NCBI GenBank assembly: GCA_007134465.1
Contig: SLKS01000162.1
Coordinates: forward strand, 1-32,925
DNA from: Kiritimatiellia bacterium
Lineage (GTDB): Bacteria; Verrucomicrobiota; Kiritimatiellia; UBA8416; SLMC01
Direction of reading: 5' to 3'
DNA length: 32,925 nt
Part shown: piece after piece, positions 25,042-32,925 of the stretch
How positions within the stretch are numbered: the stretch's first letter is position 1
How the letters are laid out: every line of letters begins with the position of its first letter
Translations under genes and position numbers: made by a program
Notes under the pieces: model-generated
Told to the model about the DNA's origin: nothing
Seen by the model: the letters and a program-made list of their open reading frames with translations, nothing else
The model's database searches: none

Positions 25042-26541
25042 ATGAAGCACCAAGCGGGCAAATTCATTCTGGCGCTGGACCAGGGCACGACGAGTTCGCG
25101 GGCCGTGCTGTTCGACGGTGCGGGTCGGGCGGTGGGCATGGCGCAACGCGAGTTTCCCTGTTGCTACCCGCAGCCGGGCTGGGTCGAGCAGGACCCGCTG
25201 GCCATCTGGGAAAGCCAACTGTCGGCGGCGCGGCAAGTTCTGCGCGAGCAGGGAACGCGGCCGACGGACATCGCGGCGATCGGCATTGCCAACCAGCGCG
25301 AAACCACGGTTGTGTGGGAGCGCAGCGCCGGGAAACCGATCCATCCGGCCATTGTCTGGCAATGCCGGCGAACGGCCGATCTCTGCGACCGGCTGAAATC
25401 CGACGGCTGGGCCGACCGCGCGCGCGCGAAGACGGGGCTGGTTTTGGACGCCTATTTTTCCGGGCCCAAGCTGCAATGGATTCTCGATCATGTCGACGGC
25501 GCCCGCGCGCGCGCCGAACGGGGCGAGCTTCTGTTCGGCACCGTGGACGCCTGGCTGATCTGGAACCTGACCGGCGGACGCGCGCACGCGACCGACTGCT
25601 CGAACGCTTCGCGCACGCTGCTGTTCAACATCCATGATCGCGTTTGGGACGACGAGCTGCTGGCGGCCATGAACATTCCGCGCGCCATGCTGCCGGAGGT
25701 GAACCCGTCCAGCGGCGTGTACGGGCGCACGGACCCGGCGCTGTTCGACGGGGCCGAAATTCCGGTTGCCGGCGTTGCGGGCGATCAGCAGTCCGCGTTG
25801 TTCGGGCAGGGCTGTTTCGAGCCGGGCCAGGCCAAGAACACTTACGGAACCGGCTGTTTTCTGCTGATGAACACGGGCGCGCAGCCGATGGAATCCCGAC
25901 ATGGTCTGCTGACGACGCTGGCCTGGGGGGTGGACGGTCGCGTGGAGTACGCGCTGGAAGGCAGCGTGTTCATGGCGGGCGCCGTCGTGCAATGGCTGCG
26001 CGACGAGCTGGGTCTGATCGAGACGGCGGCGGAAAGCGAAGCGGTTGCCGGCAGCGTGCCGGATACGCAAGGCGTGTACATGGTGCCCGCCTTCGCCGGC
26101 CTTGGCGCGCCGCATTGGGACATGCGCGCGCGCGGCCTGCTGGCCGGGCTGACCCGCGGCGCGCGCCGCGCGCATGTGGTGCGCGCTGCGCTCGAGTCCA
26201 TCGCCTACAGCACGCGGGACGTGCTGGAAGCCATGCGCGAGGATGCCGGCATGGCCTTGCCCTGCCTGCATGCCGACGGCGGGGCGGCGGCCAACGGCTT
26301 TCTCATGCAGTTTCAGGCCGACATTCTGAACCTGCCAGTACGCCGCGCGCGCCAGCAGGAAACGACGGCGCTCGGCGCCGCCATGCTGGCCGGGCTGGCC
26401 GTCGGATTCTGGCCCGACCGCCACGCGCTGCTCGCGCTGGACCGAACCGGAAAGGAATTCCTGCCCGCCATGCCAGAATCCCGCCGCGCCGACCTCTACG
26501 CCGGCTGGAAGCAGGCCGTTCGCCGCGCTTTGGACCGATAA
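25042..26541 (+). CDS. glpK: Glycerol kinase
   Basis: [129 protein letters not shown]. Start trimmed to MKHQAGKF. Confidence 0.93.
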   Translation: MKHQAGKFILALDQGTTSSRAVLFDGAGRAVGMAQREFPCCYPQPGWVEQDPLAIWESQLSAARQVLREQGTRPTDIAAIGIANQRETTVVWERSAGKPIHPAIVWQCRRTADLCDRLKSDGWADRARAKTGLVLDAYFSGPKLQWILDHVDGARARAERGELLFGTVDAWLIWNLTGGRAHATDCSNASRTLLFNIHDRVWDDELLAAMNIPRAMLPEVNPSSGVYGRTDPALFDGAEIPVAGVAGDQQSALFGQGCFEPGQAKNTYGTGCFLLMNTGAQPMESRHGLLTTLAWGVDGRVEYALEGSVFMAGAVVQWLRDELGLIETAAESEAVAGSVPDTQGVYMVPAFAGLGAPHWDMRARGLLAGLTRGARRAHVVRAALESIAYSTRDVLEAMREDAGMALPCLHADGGAAANGFLMQFQADILNLPVRRARQQETTALGAAMLAGLAVGFWPDRHALLALDRTGKEFLPAMPESRRADLYAGWKQAVRRALDR

Positions 26542-26584
26542 TCCTAGAAAGAGCGGCTGAATGTCCAAGGAAGGCGAGATCGGA

Positions 26585-26646
26585 GTGTACGAGCATGTGT
26601 GCGAATTATGAGCGTTTGCGCCTGATTTATTGCCGTACTCGTACAC
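26585..26646. repeat. Inverted repeat GTGTACGAG...CTCGTACAC
   Basis: Perfect 9-bp arms at 26585-26593 and 26638-26646, ~44-bp spacer, just after glpK. Confidence 0.5.
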
Positions 26647-26683
26647 ACGAATCTCTTCGTGCTTCACAAAATGCAGATTTCCT

Positions 26684-26705
26684 GTTATGTTGATCTCAAC
26701 ATAAC
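26684..26705. repeat. 22-bp dyad GTTATGTTGA-TC-TCAACATAAC
   Basis: Perfect 10-bp inverted arms with a 2-nt spacer. Confidence 0.65.
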
Positions 26706-26897
26706 GGTACACCTCACGTTTCGGCGCGAATGCGGATGACGGCAGAAAGAACCGAACCGATCGTGCCGTTTCCGCCAAGCGTAAACAAAGAGACAAATGA
26801 CGGGTGCGCCAACAACAGCGTCGAGGATATCGGCGCGTTGCCGCGCCGAATCCTCACGCTGGGCGTTCCATACATGGCGGTACGGGATAACAGTTTG

Positions 26898-27003
26898 TCA
26901 TTCCGAGCTTGCGAGGAATCTCGCCATGCCTGCCATGCTCCGTCTTCGGTGCAGGCAGGGCCGCAGGCCGCTTCGCGGAGATGTCTCGCTGCGCTCGAAA
27001 TGA
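26898..27003. repeat. REP-like intergenic element (GTCATTCCGAGC..GAGGAATCTC / GAGATGTCTCGCTGCGCTCGAAATGAC)
   Basis: 'gtcattccgagcttgcgaggaatctcgcc' at the left and 'gagatgtctcgctgcgctcgaaatgac' at the right form imperfect inverted ends. Resembles a common bacterial intergenic repeat motif. Confidence 0.65.
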
Positions 27004-27127
27004 CACCTTCGTTCTGATGTGTTACCCTGATTTGAATCGTGCCTGGATGCTCAAAGGTTTCCGGACGCAAGCGTTTTGCAACAAATGCTTTGTGAACAAC
27101 CTTCGATTTCTTGACTTAACACCCATG

Positions 27128-27185
27128 CCCCCGCACCCCCCGCCCGCCGCCGCCGCGCGGCGGCGGCGGGCGGGGGTGCGGGGGA
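27128..27185. repeat. Near-perfect GC-only palindrome/hairpin, ~28-bp arms
   Basis: CCCCCGCACCCCCCGCCCGCCGCCGCCGC / GCGGCGGCGGCGGGCGGGGGTGCGGGGG pair with one bulged C and essentially no loop. Lies between convergent glpK and the 27315-28796 gene. Confidence 0.75.
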
Positions 27186-27314
27186 GCGAGAAGACAGCCC
27201 GCCATCCGGGGGCGTTGCCCCCGGCTCTGTTGCATAACCCTTTCAGGGTTGGCGTCCAATCCATCTTTTCCGTTTTTTCGAACAGGAATCTGAAGTTGAG
27301 AGAGAGGCTTTCGG

Positions 27315-28796
27315 TCAAAAATTTCCGTCGAACATTCCTATCGCCATCCCCGGGCCAGGGTTGGACGCCGACGACGAATCGGGTGTCGAGTCGGTCGAAC
27401 GGTTGCGTCCGAGATGCCAGCGCATCGAGCGAACGCCGGGCAGGGGAATGCGAAGGGAGCCGGCATAGCCGGTTTGTCCTTGAAATGTTCCGTCGGCCAG
27501 GCGCAGTCCGGTCAAGGTCAGCGTCGAGCGGTCGGCCAGAACCAATTGCACGGCGCCGTCTTCTGTCGCGGATTCGGCCGCGGGCACGGGAAACGCGATG
27601 TGCGCCATGCGATCCAACGGGATGGTCAGCGCGCCGAACGACGTTGTTACGCTGGCGGAGCCTTCGCTTATCGAGGCCAGCTCGCCGGTAAGCGCGTCGC
27701 CGTTTCTCAAACGGACGGCCACGCTTTCCTTTTCCGGGTCCGGATGCAGAGCCTCGGACGGCAAATGTCCGTCCCATTCGCTGACGCGAATCGAGCGCAG
27801 CTCGAGCGGATGGGATTGCGTAGCGGCAAAGACAATGGCCTCGCCGGTCGGTTCGTACGATTCGCTATCGGTCCAGTCGCCGGTCGGCTGCCCGTTCACA
27901 TGCACCTGGAACCGGCGAGCCTCGAAGTCGGCAAAAACAGTGATTTGCGCGACATGCTGTTGCCGCTGATCGGCCTGCACCCCCGACATTGTCGCCTGCC
28001 CGATGCGGCGCGATCCGCGTTGCGGCGTTTGCCGATGCAAATCAATACGGTTGTTGCCCTGCAGCGTCAGCGAGTAACCGTACTGCATATGATGCCGCTG
28101 CTCGGGAACGTCTGCGGGAAAAAGAATACGCAAATGTCCGTGCCACATCCAAACGGCCGTGAAATCGAAGCGCATTTTGTCCGGTCGCCGCGGAAGAACG
28201 CGGCTGACCATGGCCTGGTGGCTCATCACGATGCGGTCGCGCGCGAATAGCGGCTGACCGCTGGTCACGACCCATCCCGATTCGCCTTCAAGCGGTCCTT
28301 CGTACAAGACGGCATCGGCTGCGCAGTGTTCCAGAAGCCGCACGGCGGAACGCGCAATGACAACCGGACCGTCGTACCAGGTTTCGATCCGCAGTTCCGT
28401 ATCGGTCAGACTCGATACCGACCCGCGCAGCACATCGCCGTTCGCCAAGTGTACCGCCCACGGAAACTGGCCTTCGGCGGTTACAAACGCGCCGGCCGCC
28501 TCGAAGCGGTCGAGATCGGTTGTCGCAATGGACAGCGTCTCGCGGATTCCTTCGCGTTGTCCTGTCAACAGGCCTGTTTCCGGCTCCAGCGTCGCCATGC
28601 GAAGAGTTAGCCGGTCGCCGTCCTGCCACGTCAGACGGCCTTGGCCGGTTGGCGCTCTGGTTTCGGCTGCCGCTCCCGCGGTCGGTTCCGGCTCCGCTCC
28701 CGGCGCCGCGGTCGGCTCGATTTCCAGCGCCGCCCACGCCGCGAACGCCATGGTCAATAGTAGAACCGCTCCTGCCGCCGTCGTCTGCTTTCTCAT
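27315..28796 (-). CDS. Secreted protein with repeated NGDxLxG motifs flanking a LamG/jelly-roll-like region
   Basis: Signal peptide MRKQTTAAGAVLLLTMAFAAWA; repeats VHLANGDVLRGSVSSLTDTELRIET and VRLRNGDALTGELASISEGSASVTT; middle FADFEARRFQVHVNGQPTGDW..LELRSIRVSEWDG is LamG/DUF1080-like. Confidence 0.65.
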   Translation of the reverse strand: MRKQTTAAGAVLLLTMAFAAWAALEIEPTAAPGAEPEPTAGAAAETRAPTGQGRLTWQDGDRLTLRMATLEPETGLLTGQREGIRETLSIATTDLDRFEAAGAFVTAEGQFPWAVHLANGDVLRGSVSSLTDTELRIETWYDGPVVIARSAVRLLEHCAADAVLYEGPLEGESGWVVTSGQPLFARDRIVMSHQAMVSRVLPRRPDKMRFDFTAVWMWHGHLRILFPADVPEQRHHMQYGYSLTLQGNNRIDLHRQTPQRGSRRIGQATMSGVQADQRQQHVAQITVFADFEARRFQVHVNGQPTGDWTDSESYEPTGEAIVFAATQSHPLELRSIRVSEWDGHLPSEALHPDPEKESVAVRLRNGDALTGELASISEGSASVTTSFGALTIPLDRMAHIAFPVPAAESATEDGAVQLVLADRSTLTLTGLRLADGTFQGQTGYAGSLRIPLPGVRSMRWHLGRNRSTDSTPDSSSASNPGPGMAIGMFDGNF

Positions 28797-28809
28797 GAGT
28801 TTCTCCCGT

Positions 28810-29814
28810 TTACCGTTCGTATATGGGCAAAATCCGATAGTTCAAGGCCATGGTCAGCAGCGCGGCGGCCGTGCAAAACGTGGAGCCGTGCGGTCCGTCC
28901 CACCCGCCGCTGGCGTTTTGCGTGGCGGCCAGAGCATTGGCCGTGTTCCGGTTCCACTGACGCCAAACGGTCATATCGGCCCGAAAATAGGCCTGCGCCG
29001 CATAATACAGGTAGTAGAAATGGCTGTGACTCGCGGCTCGGTCGCCGGAAGAGCGCAGGGCGTTCCAGGCGCCGGTAAACAGGCGGCTGTCCCGTTCCCC
29101 GGCCAGGTCGGCTACCAGCGTCGCGATCGCATTGCGCGGCGGCGACCCGCCACCGACCGACATGTAGCCGATGCCGCCGGACGGATCCTGGCAGGCGCGA
29201 TAGTATTCGATCGCCTGGCGAATGGCCTCGTCGGGAACTTCTATGCCGGCGTTACGAGCGGCAAACAGCGCAACAAGGTTGCCGCCGCTGACGGTGGTGT
29301 CCGCCGATGTGTCGTTCGGACGGTAGCGCCAGGCGTTTTGCGGATTGCGGTTCTGGGCGTCGAGAATCAGGTTGACCGCCCGAGTCAGGGCCGGACCGAT
29401 GCGGGGTTCGTCCAGCATGCCGTACAGTTCGGCCAGGGCCAGCGTGGCGAATCCGTGATGATACATGGTCGGTCCGAAATAGCCGTTGGCGTCCTGCTGT
29501 CCGAGCATGGCGTCGAGTCCGCGTCGGATCGAATCGGCGAAAGGGCCGTAGCGCGGGTCTTCGCCGTCGGCGACCAGCGCCATCAGGGCCAGGCCCTGAA
29601 TGCCGGAACCGGTCTGTCCTCCGGGATTTGGCCAATGCCCGTCGGCGCCTTGCTCGCGTTGCAAATAGACTCGGCCCCGCTCGAACATGCGTTCGATGTC
29701 TTGCGGCACGGCCTCGCCCACAAAGGGAATCGGCGGCGCCGTGCGCCCGCCAACGGCCAGCGCCAGGCCCAGCGCGAGCGCGCCGGCAATCATCGTTTTT
29801 CCGCTCGTTTTCAT
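28810..29814 (-). CDS. Prenyltransferase/squalene-cyclase-like alpha/alpha repeat protein, exported
   Basis: YLQREQGADGHWPNPGGQTGSGIQGLALMAL, LDAMLGQQDANGYFGPTMYHHGFATLALAELYG, YYRACQDPSGGIGYMS, ALAATQNASGGWDGPHGSTFCTAAALLTMALNY repeats. Confidence 0.8.
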   Translation of the reverse strand: MKTSGKTMIAGALALGLALAVGGRTAPPIPFVGEAVPQDIERMFERGRVYLQREQGADGHWPNPGGQTGSGIQGLALMALVADGEDPRYGPFADSIRRGLDAMLGQQDANGYFGPTMYHHGFATLALAELYGMLDEPRIGPALTRAVNLILDAQNRNPQNAWRYRPNDTSADTTVSGGNLVALFAARNAGIEVPDEAIRQAIEYYRACQDPSGGIGYMSVGGGSPPRNAIATLVADLAGERDSRLFTGAWNALRSSGDRAASHSHFYYLYYAAQAYFRADMTVWRQWNRNTANALAATQNASGGWDGPHGSTFCTAAALLTMALNYRILPIYER

Positions 29815-32800
29815 ATCTGTTCCATGGCTTCGCCATAGCGCTGGATGGCGTCGAGGTATTCGGCCGGCCAGGCGGCCGGATCGCCGCCGGCCCGTTCCGG
29901 CGCGCGCGATTCGTGGCTGCCCGAGCCCGGCCCGTCATGCTGACCGACGGCAACGGACGGCCCGCCCTGTCCGCTGCCGTCGCCGGGCTGTTCGCCGGCC
30001 ATCAGCGCCGCCATCTGCTGTTCGCCGGCGGCGTCTTCCCCGGCGGCGTCGGAAGCGGACGACCCTTGCAACGCGGCCGCAATGGCTTCAATGATTTCCG
30101 TTTGCGCGGCGATGGCCGCCGCCGAGTCTTCCGGTTGCGCCATCAAACCGACGGCCTCGTCGGATATGCCTGTCAATTGCCGCAGGAATTGCGCGGCGGG
30201 CGGCTGCTTTGTCTGGTCGGCCAGTTCGGCGAGCGCGGCCGATATTTCGTGCTGCCGCTCGCGCGCGCGCTGCCGAGTCGCGACATGGGCGGGCGCCGCC
30301 GAATCTTCGGCTGTCGAGCGGGTCTGTTCGCGCACCATTTCTTCCCATACCCGCGCGCGCATGAGGCCCAGCAGCACGTCGCGTTCCAGGCCTTCGCCCT
30401 CGCCGCCGCCGTCGCCCGCGCCCGAGTCCGCCGCGTCGTCTTGCGTATCGAGCCGATCGGCCCAGGCCTCGAACTGTTCGGCCATGCGCTCCGCGCCGTC
30501 GGCCGACAAGGCCAACTGGTTCCGTTGCAGGTGCGCGCCGACACCGTCCATGGCAAGCAGCACATCCGGTTCGCGCATGGCCTCGCGCACCTCGCGATAT
30601 TCCGGCTGGCGGGTGCGCAGGAAGAAGGCGCCCAAATCGTCCCGGATATGAGCGGCTTCGCGGCGCGCCAGGCCGTGTTCCCGCAGCGGCTCGGCCAAGG
30701 CGGACTGTTGCGCGGGATCGAGCTCCTGCGGGGGCAGGCCGGCCATGCCTTGCAGATAGCGGCGGGCCGTGTCGGCCACCGCGCGCTCCATGCGGGCGGT
30801 TTCGCGCAGGCGGTTGACAAAGCTGCGCGCCAGCGTGTGATCGAGAGCGGTATTCGTTTCCTGCAGCGCCTGACGTAAAGCCTCGGCGGCGCGCCGTTCG
30901 CGGGCCAGCGCCTCTTGCAGCTCGGCGCGCCGGGCGTCCGTATCCGCTTCCGCCTGCGCGCGGGCCAGCGCTTCGGCGGCCGGCCCCATCTCGTCGGTCG
31001 CCGTTTGACGCAACTGCTCGGCGGCGGCGAGCCACGGCTGGATGTCGCGCGGGGTCAGTGTCGGATTGCGCAAGGCTTCCATCGCCAGCGTTTCGGCATT
31101 CTGCGCGATCTGTTCCACATTCGCGCGATTGGCGCGTTCGGCCTCTTCGCCGCGGCGCAGCATGGCTTCGGCTCGCTCAAGGGCCAGCGCGCTGTCGTCG
31201 AGCGCTTCCAGCGCTTCGTGCGCGGCCAGCAGCCGTTCCTCCTCGCGCAACGCGTCTTCCAAACGCGTACCGAGCTCGGCGAACGCCCGCCGTACCTGCT
31301 GGGCATGGGCCTCGTCCGACAGCACATGGATGCGGATCGGCGCCGACCGCGCGCGCGCCCGGTCCGGGAAGCGGTCCAGCGCCCAGGCCCGCACGGTCAG
31401 GGTCTCGCCCGGCCGCACATCCAGCAATCGCAACCCTACGCGCGCTTCGGCCTCCATGCCTGTCGCTTGTCCGGTCGCATCCTCGCGCAACCGCCATTCG
31501 CCGTCCGCGCGCTTCACGGCGACCGCGTCGGGCTCGGCCGGCGTCGTTTCGATTTCCCATTCCATGCCCAGAACCGCCAGGCCGTAGTCGTCAGACCCGC
31601 GCGTCGCGAATACAAGCGTCTCGTCTCGCAACGCCGCCAGTGTGCGAGGCGCGCCTTCAAGTTCGGCCACGGGCGGAGCGTCCGGTTGCCAACGCAAACG
31701 CGCTTCGTAGGGTTGCGCCGCGCTCAGCCCGTCCGAATCGGACCAGGAAAACACGAGCGCAACCGCATTCGTCGCCCGCCCGTCCGTGCTGTTTGTCCAT
31801 TCTTCAACCGTTCGCTCCGGTGTACGAAACGTACGGGACTCGATATGGAGAGGGTTGTCGGGAAGCCTATGCGCATGCGACAACCGACTGCCGGTCTCGC
31901 CTTGAAAAGACAGGCGGGCGCCGGCTGGCAGCACAAGCGGCGCCGATTCGACACGCCGCTGTTCCGGCTCGCGTTCCATATAGGCGGGCCATTCGATATG
32001 CGCCGTCAGCGCGATCAGCTCGGGGCGCGGCTGCGGCCGTATGCGCATGCGATGGCTGGCGTCGCCCGCGCGAGCGGTCAGCGTCGCCGCCTGCATCAGG
32101 CCCGGGAACCGGAACAAAGCGCGCCCGTCCAGGAACCGTGCGCGCATGGGCGGCCGTTCGCCTAGCCGCGCGCGCATGCGTGTCGGCCGCCAGCGCGCGT
32201 CCCGGGCCAGGCCGAATTCGATTTCGAACGGCTCGCCAAGCGGCACAACGTGTTCCCGCGGCAGTTCGCTCCATTGCGCAAACGTATAGCGTTCCACCGG
32301 CGTGGCCGGTCGCAACCAGCGCAGCAGACTGCGCGTCAGGGCTTCCGGCGCCAGCGCGTAGCCGAACGCCAGCCCCGCCGCCACCAGTAGCGTGACGATG
32401 CCGAGCCGATGCGCGGTGCGGCCGGAGACCGCCCGCCGGAAATCGCAGCGCGCCGCATCCTGCGCCACCTGCGCCAGCGCCGCCCGCAGCAGGGCCGACG
32501 ACATGCCCGCCACGTCCGCGTCGGCCCGCGTCAGCTCTACCGCGCTCAGCAACCGGTCGCCCAGTTGCGGATAGCGACGCTGCACCATGCGAGCCAGCGC
32601 GCGCGCATCCCGGCGCCGCCACAGCCAGCGATACAGCCACCAGCCAGCCGCGCCCAGCGCGGCCAGCCCAGCCCCGCTCGTCAAAACCTGGCGCGCGCCC
32701 GACCCCACATCCGTCAACCGATCCAGCATGGCCAGAACAGCCAAGGTCGCCAGCGACACGGCCAGCGCGGTCAAGACGGCCGTCGCCGTTTCCATTCCGC

Positions 32801-32867
32801 GCAACCGCCTCTCGAACACCGAGAGCCGCGCCGCCAATTCCGGAGGGATAGTCATGGGTCTATTCAT
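29811..32867 (-). CDS. Large membrane-anchored coiled-coil protein (DUF4175-like)
   Basis: Two N-terminal TM segments (AVLTALAVSLATLAVLAML; VLTSGAGLAALGAAGWWLYRWLW) and another (LGIVTLLVAAGLAFGYALA), then long Ala/Arg/Glu-rich helices. ATGA overlap with the 28810-29814 gene. Confidence 0.7.
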   Translation of the reverse strand: MNRPMTIPPELAARLSVFERRLRGMETATAVLTALAVSLATLAVLAMLDRLTDVGSGARQVLTSGAGLAALGAAGWWLYRWLWRRRDARALARMVQRRYPQLGDRLLSAVELTRADADVAGMSSALLRAALAQVAQDAARCDFRRAVSGRTAHRLGIVTLLVAAGLAFGYALAPEALTRSLLRWLRPATPVERYTFAQWSELPREHVVPLGEPFEIEFGLARDARWRPTRMRARLGERPPMRARFLDGRALFRFPGLMQAATLTARAGDASHRMRIRPQPRPELIALTAHIEWPAYMEREPEQRRVESAPLVLPAGARLSFQGETGSRLSHAHRLPDNPLHIESRTFRTPERTVEEWTNSTDGRATNAVALVFSWSDSDGLSAAQPYEARLRWQPDAPPVAELEGAPRTLAALRDETLVFATRGSDDYGLAVLGMEWEIETTPAEPDAVAVKRADGEWRLREDATGQATGMEAEARVGLRLLDVRPGETLTVRAWALDRFPDRARARSAPIRIHVLSDEAHAQQVRRAFAELGTRLEDALREEERLLAAHEALEALDDSALALERAEAMLRRGEEAERANRANVEQIAQNAETLAMEALRNPTLTPRDIQPWLAAAEQLRQTATDEMGPAAEALARAQAEADTDARRAELQEALARERRAAEALRQALQETNTALDHTLARSFVNRLRETARMERAVADTARRYLQGMAGLPPQELDPAQQSALAEPLREHGLARREAAHIRDDLGAFFLRTRQPEYREVREAMREPDVLLAMDGVGAHLQRNQLALSADGAERMAEQFEAWADRLDTQDDAADSGAGDGGGEGEGLERDVLLGLMRARVWEEMVREQTRSTAEDSAAPAHVATRQRARERQHEISAALAELADQTKQPPAAQFLRQLTGISDEAVGLMAQPEDSAAAIAAQTEIIEAIAAALQGSSASDAAGEDAAGEQQMAALMAGEQPGDGSGQGGPSVAVGQHDGPGSGSHESRAPERAGGDPAAWPAEYLDAIQRYGEAMEQI

Positions 32868-32925
32868 TGAATACGGAATATACTTGCGTAGCGGAAAAAC
32901 AGCAATGAATTTCTCCGTGAAATGC

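Noticed and set aside
23398-26796. 1132-aa minus-strand ORF
   Set aside because: Runs antisense through avtA and glpK, both confidently identified on the plus strand; low-complexity shadow frame.
26714-27070. 118-aa minus-strand ORF
   Set aside because: Includes the REP-like repeat (26898-27003); no signal, domain or ribosome-binding evidence.
29628-32395. Plus-strand ORFs 29628-30878, 30915-32165 and 31058-32395
   Set aside because: Antisense to the DUF4175-like gene, rich in Ala/Arg/Pro as expected of out-of-frame high-GC reads.

Overview
High-GC window, probably from the Planctomycetes-Verrucomicrobia-Chlamydiae/Lentisphaerae/Kiritimatiellota sphere (inferred from protein style only). 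It has four blocks. (1) A ~22.5 kb minus-strand run of co-oriented genes, 22495 down to the left edge. It is headed by a GntR-HTH/LacI-type regulator that overlaps (ATGA) a secreted STN + beta-propeller protein. Exported proteins follow: three members of an apparently uncharacterised secreted repeat/beta-solenoid family (one internally duplicated), two kelch-like propellers, a 1586-aa TPR/PQQ-like protein, a lipoprotein-like protein and a PcRGLX/YetA-like (exo-rhamnogalacturonan lyase family) protein. (2) A divergent plus-strand pair, a bicupin-like protein and avtA, overlapping by ATGA. (3) glpK on the plus strand. (4) A minus-strand operon of a large membrane-anchored coiled-coil (DUF4175-like) protein, a prenyltransferase/squalene-cyclase-like repeat protein and a secreted protein with repeated 'NGDxLxG' motifs. 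Intergenic DNA holds a MITE-like element with ~20-bp terminal inverted repeats, a nested multi-tier inverted structure, a REP-like repeat and a very long GC hairpin. The most interesting signal is the regulator-headed locus of exported beta-structured proteins. It carries what looks like a duplicated PcRGLX / kelch / solenoid cassette, with a C-terminal PcRGLX remnant left where the second copy should be. No tRNA, rRNA or CRISPR was recognised. All family calls come from reading the translations, with no database search.
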